Shown here piece after piece: positions 58,811 through 64,000 of a stretch of DNA of 64,000 nt (position 1 is the stretch's first letter; the number at the start of each line of letters is the position of its first letter). The notes below the pieces were generated by a model that saw only the letters and a program-made list of their open reading frames with translations, was not told the DNA's origin and did no database searches. This stretch comes from Talaromyces rugulosus (lineage: Eukaryota > Ascomycota > Eurotiomycetes > Eurotiales > Trichocomaceae): the NCBI RefSeq assembly GCF_013368755.1, contig NC_049563.1, forward strand, positions 620,001 through 684,000, given 5' to 3'. The translations under genes were made by a program, and so were the position numbers.

Positions 58811-59196
58811 TGTGACGGTCCTGACCCAGGCCTCGGGAACCAGCAGTGGCGGCCTGAGGCACCACCAGGGAAAGGAAACCAAGAGCGGTACTGAGATAGG
58901 AATAACCTCATACGGAACCATAAAAGGAATAGACTGACACACACAAAGGAATATTTCTCATGTAACTAGCGGAGAAGGTTCTTTCTCTTCCTCTTTCCCT
59001 TCTCATATTTAATTTTCTCGTTGCAGAGTACTCTTAGAGAATAAGAATCAACTCATTATCACATAAAACCAAACATCACTTCCTTTATCTTTTACTCAAG
59101 ACTGCAAAGCTTATACAGCAGTATCAGCAATCTAACTATCACTCAAGCTACATCTTAATCCTTTTATTATATCACCGCTAAACCTAGAAGACCAAG
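58811..59196 (+). repeat. Putative 5' LTR and leader of a Ty3/gypsy element (3' limit uncertain)
   Basis: TGTGACGG at 58811 is a typical gypsy LTR start, and a matching TCACA occurs at 59059-59063, giving a possible 253-base LTR. The second LTR lies outside the window, so the end cannot be fixed. The gag-like frame starts at an ATG at 59197. No clear primer-binding site was recognised. Confidence 0.45.
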
Positions 59197-60303
59197 ATGA
59201 TACGACCAGTAAACATAGATAAAAATCACCAAAGACCAGTGCAAGAAGCACAGATAGACCTAATAGAGACAAATAAGTCGAGCAAAGCACTAGGATATTG
59301 TTTAACCTTTAGTCTAGAGAACCTTAAACTAGATAAACATCTATCACCTATACAGATGAACAAATAAGAATTTTTGTCACTTTACCACACTGATCCCCAA
59401 AGGTTATTCAACTAGATATACAAACAACAAGACAAGAGTACACAGCAAGCAGAAAATCTAAGAATCTAGAACGAGAAAGAACAATAGAGCCTGATAGTCA
59501 AAGTCGCTAACCTTAAACAGACCATCTATGACCAGATAGCTGCTATAAAGAAGCTTATTAAGGAGTACGACACTACTTAGGATAGAGCTAATAAAACTAG
59601 ATAAAGTATTCTAGCTCCAGAAGGGAAGCATACTAAAAGTACCAAGTTACCAGATAGATAGATACTAATAAATAGGAAGGACCTTAAGTTTGAGTCGTGG
59701 CTTATCAATATCAAAGAGAAGCTTGAAGCCAATGCTGACCACTATTCTACTGCCTAGGCATACATAGCCTATATAAAAAGCATGTGCAAAGGAGAAGCAG
59801 CAAATCACCTACTTACTCACATAAGAAAGGACTCATCTAATCAATATCATAATATAGACAATATCTTTGACCATCTTTATACCCTGTACCAGGACACCAA
59901 TAGGGTCATCAACACCAAAATAGAACTGCGACGCCTCATAATAAAAGACACCAAGTTCCAGCCTTTTCTCTCATAATTCATACTGCTTGCTCAGGATGCA
60001 GGCTTGGCCACTAGTGAGTAAAAAAAGGACCTGTTCTACAAATTATCCTTTGAGTTACAGTACGCAATGATCAAAGAAAGTAACAACCCACACGTCTCAT
60101 ACTAGGAATTCATCAAGAAATGCAGCACCACTGCCAATCATCTCGAGCAGATCAACACCAGTGAGAAGCGTGCACACCCATGTAAGACCAATACATATCT
60201 TAGACCTGGCAAGAGCTACCCAAATCCAGTAACTCCAAAAATAAAAAATAGATCAGAAGGCCTACCATAATTAAAATAAAAGAAGCTAATAAAGGAGAAT
60301 AAG

Positions 60304-60345
60304 TGCTTTAACTACAAGTTGTCAGAGTACAGAGCATTTAATTGC
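60304..60345 (+). pseudogene. Mutated gag zinc knuckle
   Basis: The frame reads C-F-N-Y, then E-Y at the His position, then F-N-C. Cys-to-Tyr is TGC to TAC and His-to-Tyr is CAC to TAC; both are transitions. Confidence 0.6.
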
Positions 60346-61517
60346 CCTCTAAAGAAGAAAATACCAGAGCTAAAGAATCTTAAGGAAGTTAGCCCACCAA
60401 AGAGTCAGTTAAAAAACAATCATACCTAGGGAAAAACTCCTCTCTAGGCATTGCAAATGTTGATTTATCATCTTTAGACTTTTCTCAATTATTAGAAAGA
60501 GAGCAGGATAGTCTAGTCTTATCTATTCAATTAGCTAAGAATAGACTTTCTATTGTTATTAAAGCATTAATAGATACTAGAGCAAATAGTTACACTTTTC
60601 TTAATATTTTTCTTACCAAGAAGCTCGCACGCCATTTCTAAACTCACGTAATCTCCTTAGAACAACCCTATACAATGAAAAGGTATAACAGCAAGACAGC
60701 CGCACTAATTACACATCTAATATATCTAACTTTGAAGATACAAAGACGAATACAGCAGTATCTTTCTTTTCTAATATTAGAGCTAGAGAAACATAATGTT
60801 ATCTTTAGACAAATATAGATGACAAAGCACAGTATCTTAATAGACTATCGCCATTATCAGTTACTCTAGCTAGAAGAGGTTTCTTTAAAAAATAAACTGT
60901 TATCTAAGTAAGACCTCTTTATCCCCAAAACAATCCTCTTCTAACCGAAGAAAGTTTCCACAGAGTATCAGAAGAATACCAATCAACAAGATAGTCTCTT
61001 TAATAAAGAAATCAGATAGGAGACTACTGGTAAAACACTATATAAGACTACATCTATGGATACTATCTTTAGATTACGTTGGACCAGCCACCGAAAGAAA
61101 CAGCTTGTAACATTAGTAAAGATGAACCAATAATTGAGTAGCACGCGTAATAATCTCTTCAAAGAAAAGGTAAATCTAGTATACCACTAGAAACAAGCTA
61201 AACCTGTAAAACTGAAGCCTAAGATGCAAATAGCACTTATTAGGGTTATAGGATTTGTAAAGTACTTGAAGGATAAGAATATAACTATCTTCATAACAAG
61301 CTTCTATGAAATCAAAAAGATTATACAGGATAAACAGGAAGACTATCTAGGAATTAAGAAGCTTGCTGAGATTAGGCAGAAACTATCTAAGAGGTATCAG
61401 GAATACATAAATATATTCTTTAAACAGGAATTAGATAAGCTTCCAGATCATAAAGGCTATAATCATCAGATTGAGCTAATTAATAAGCAAGAGCTAGGTT
61501 ACAGCCTCTTATACTGA

Positions 61518-62045
61518 ATGAACCTAAAAGAGCTTGAGGCTGCACAAGAATATATCCTAGACAATCTAAATAAAGGTTTTATTATGCCTAGCAACATACC
61601 CTTCACATCACCAATTCTCATGGCATCCAAGCCAGATAGAGGACTTCGATTCTGCGTGGATTACCAGAAGCTGAACACTCTGACCAAGAAAGACCGATAT
61701 CCACTACCACTAATTGAAGAAATCTTTGAGCGGCTAAGCAAGGCAAAAATATTCACTAAATTGGACATACAGCAAGGTTTCCATCGCATTAGAATGAGTT
61801 TAGAGTCAGAAGACTTGACAACCTTCTGATATTAATATAGAACATATAAGTATAAAGTGATGCCTTTTAGATTAACAAATAGACCAGCAACTTTTCAGCA
61901 ACTAGTAAATGACATCTTTATAGACTATCTTAATAAGTTTCTAATAACGTTCATCAACAACCTACTGATTTACAGTGAAAATAAGCTTAAGCATCAGGCA
62001 TATATAAAATTCATACTAGAAAGACTAAGAGCAGCTAAGCTATAG
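61518..62045 (+). pseudogene. Reverse transcriptase fragment, active-site aspartates lost
   Basis: Gypsy-type RT sequence in two open pieces separated by stops at about 61830 and 61842. The catalytic pair is AAC AAC (Asn-Asn) at 61956-61961, expected GAC GAC in a live element. Confidence 0.75.
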
Positions 62046-63350
62046 GCTGCAATCTATAAATGCGAATTCCATATCAAAACCATATAGTATCTAAAATTCA
62101 TTATCACGCCAAAAAAAATCAAGATTGACCTAACTAAGATCAATACTATCCTAAAATAAATAGCCCTAGAAACTATACAAAGAGTGCAATTATTTCTAAA
62201 GTTCTACAACTTCTACCAGAAGTTTATACAGAAATATAATCAGATAACCAAACCCCTAAACCACCTAACTTAGATAGATATCCCCTTTATCTAAGACAAC
62301 GACTACAAACTAGCATTTGAGAAGCTAAAGAAATTATTAATCAAGGCTCCAGTGTTATACCACTACTAACCAGAGCAATCAACACAGGTAAAAACAGATA
62401 CCTCTAATAAAATAATCACAACAGTCTTATCACAGTATTACAAAAATAATAAATAGCATCTAGTAGCATTCTACTTAGCAATAATAATACTAGCTAAGAA
62501 GAACTATAACATTCATAATAAAAAGATACTTACAATTATCAAGATCCTAAAAAAATAGAGACCTAAGTTAATAAGACTCCAAAAAAAGAAGCAATTTAAG
62601 ATCTTATCTAATTACCAAGCTCTTAAATACTTTATATCCACAAAGTCATTAAACACCCAACAGATAAAATAGTATAAATTCTTATATAAGTTTTACTTTA
62701 CTCTAAAATATCAATTAGGCAAGACCAATATACTTGCAGACACTTTAACCCAATAATATAGTAATAAAGTAGGCAATCTAGACTATTAAAAAAAAATTCT
62801 ACTCCTAGAAAAAGTTTTAGATAGTAGAATTATTAAGAAGCTAAACTATAGAAAATATCCATAGACTAATAACCTAAAAGCAGAAGTCTATATAATTATA
62901 ATTAGGATCGATCTGGTGTCTTATACTATAATAGCTAATAAGTAATATACTACCACAGTTAAAGTAAAGAAACAAGTAAAATACTCAGGAAAGGACTGGC
63001 AAATTATCAATAAAACAGTACTATTCAAAGGCTGCTTATACATTCCTAAGAAAAGAGACCTATATATATATTTATTAAATAAGATCCATCATCAACCATC
63101 TATTACCCATCCTAGAAGGACAAAGACTCAAAGCTTAGTTAAAGAATGCTATTATTAGGAATTATAGAGTAAGAATATGAACTATTATCTAGACAACTAT
63201 ATAATATACAAGTGGACAAATACTTAAAGAGACCTGTCTCCTAAACTACTGAACCTATTATCTATCCTAGATCAACCTTAGCAATATATCTCAATAGATT
63301 TCATAACTTATCCACAAGACTGTAAAGGATACAACACAATATTCATAATT

Positions 63351-63641
63351 GTGGACCGACTTAGCAAAGCACCAGTGTCAATACCTTGTCAGAAAAAGAC
63401 CACAGTTAAAGAAATAGCCCAGTTATGGTTAGAGAATATATTCCGCTGGACAGAACCCCCTAACTTTATTATATCAGACAAGGGTAGTCAATTCATATCA
63501 GAATTCTGGTTGGAGGTGTGCCACTGCCTTGGAATTAAGCTGAAGCTATTAACTGCCCACTACCCTCAGATTAATAAACAGACAGAGATCACTAATCAGT
63601 ACTTATTACAGAAGCTAAGAGCATTTATAAACCATATATAG
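63351..63641 (+). pseudogene. Integrase core fragment
   Basis: Contains DRLSKA near its start, FIISDKGSQFISEFW (second Asp of the DDE triad) and QTEITNQYLLQKLR (the Glu region). A stop ends the frame at 63641. It is flanked by AT-rich sequence with further stops. Confidence 0.75.
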
Positions 63642-64000
63642 AACAACTGGTCAGACTAATTACCAATAATAGATTACACAGCAGCAACCCTATCTTAAGA
63701 GTTAATTAGACTATTGCCATTCATAGTTGAGAGAAGATACTAGCCACACACCTCATTCAATTAGAAGTCACCTGAACCACTAAAGAAACTAACCCTAAAT
63801 AAAAAAGATGCTAAGTCATAGCTAGGTCAAATGCATAACACCTAGAAAATAATAAGAACAAACCTCCAGAAAAGTCAAGAGCGACAGCAGTTAATAGCCA
63901 ACAGGAAACGCCAACCACTCAACTTCGATGTAGGTAATCATATCATGATTACCACGAAGCACTGGGAAACAGGGCAGCCTAATAGAAAGCTAGACATCTA

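Larger units (their letters stand above)
59197..64000 (+). mobile_element. RIP-degraded Ty3/gypsy LTR retrotransposon (gag-pol), cut by right edge
   Basis: Translated pieces occur in the order gag (59197-60400), protease, reverse transcriptase, RNase H region and integrase, but full of TAG/TAA stops in an AT-rich background. A zinc-knuckle-like segment sits at 60304-60345, with Tyr at two of the four CCHC positions. The protease motif near 60573 reads DTRANS instead of DTGA. RT is recognised from RFCVDYQKLNTLTKKDRYPLP and FTKLDIQQGFHRIRM near 61650-61790; its active site reads FINN (61950-61961) instead of xxDD. Integrase near 63351-63640 keeps IISDKGSQF and QTEITNQ. The lost residues fit C-to-T or G-to-A transitions, the RIP type. 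The copy cannot encode active proteins. Confidence 0.85.

Noticed and set aside
1..64000. tRNA, rRNA or CRISPR features
   Set aside because: No TTCGA-type arm with a foldable partner, no rRNA-like sequence and no regularly spaced repeats were recognised by eye.

Overview
The window is nuclear DNA of a filamentous ascomycete. The genes carry short (about 45-110 base) GT-AG introns. The protein families (LaeA-like methyltransferase, Het-C, fungal Zn2Cys6 regulators, a highly reducing polyketide synthase, an FSH-type thioesterase, a PTH11/rhodopsin-domain protein) suit Pezizomycotina, most likely Eurotiales (Aspergillus/Penicillium type). All annotation was done by reading translations, splice signals and motifs by eye; no database search was run. 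No tRNA, rRNA or CRISPR array was found.

Left block (1-20.3 kb) is mostly conserved housekeeping sequence: a partial LaeA-like methyltransferase running off the left edge, importin Kap114, Rev7 (HORMA), a small Zn2Cys6 regulator, a PhyH-type dioxygenase, Het-C, the Hsp90 co-chaperone p23, ESCRT-III Vps24, and the mRNA-export adaptor Yra1/ALY. The Yra1 gene has an 867-base intron inside its RRM, far longer than any other intron here.

Middle block (20.7-40 kb) is a biosynthetic cluster. It holds a 2582-residue highly reducing PKS (KS-AT-DH-MT-ER-KR-ACP, no release domain), a divergent FSH/LovG-type serine hydrolase, a seven-helix rhodopsin-domain membrane protein, a stand-alone A-T-R reductase (carboxylic-acid-reductase type, 1068 aa) and a 712-aa Zn2Cys6 regulator. 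The PKS enoylreductase has a Trp in its nucleotide-binding glycine loop, and the KR carries Arg where Lys is expected. I infer a C-methylated, under-reduced polyketide acid, released by the hydrolase and reduced to an aldehyde or alcohol by A-T-R.

Right accessory block (40.3-58.4 kb) looks like a carbon-catabolism set: an MFS sugar porter, an SDR polyol/ketose reductase, a transketolase/dihydroxyacetone-synthase-like enzyme, a short class II aldolase/adducin protein and a mitochondrial-type D-lactate dehydrogenase. An F-box protein lies among them. A Zn2Cys6 regulator gene follows that is broken by two in-frame stops in its DNA-binding exon, then an oleate hydratase (MCRA) homologue.

Right edge (about 58.8-64 kb) is an AT-rich Ty3/gypsy LTR retrotransposon. 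Its gag-pol is riddled with stop codons and transition-type losses of catalytic residues, as expected from repeat-induced point mutation (RIP). It runs off the window, so the accessory region sits between conserved genes and transposon-rich DNA.
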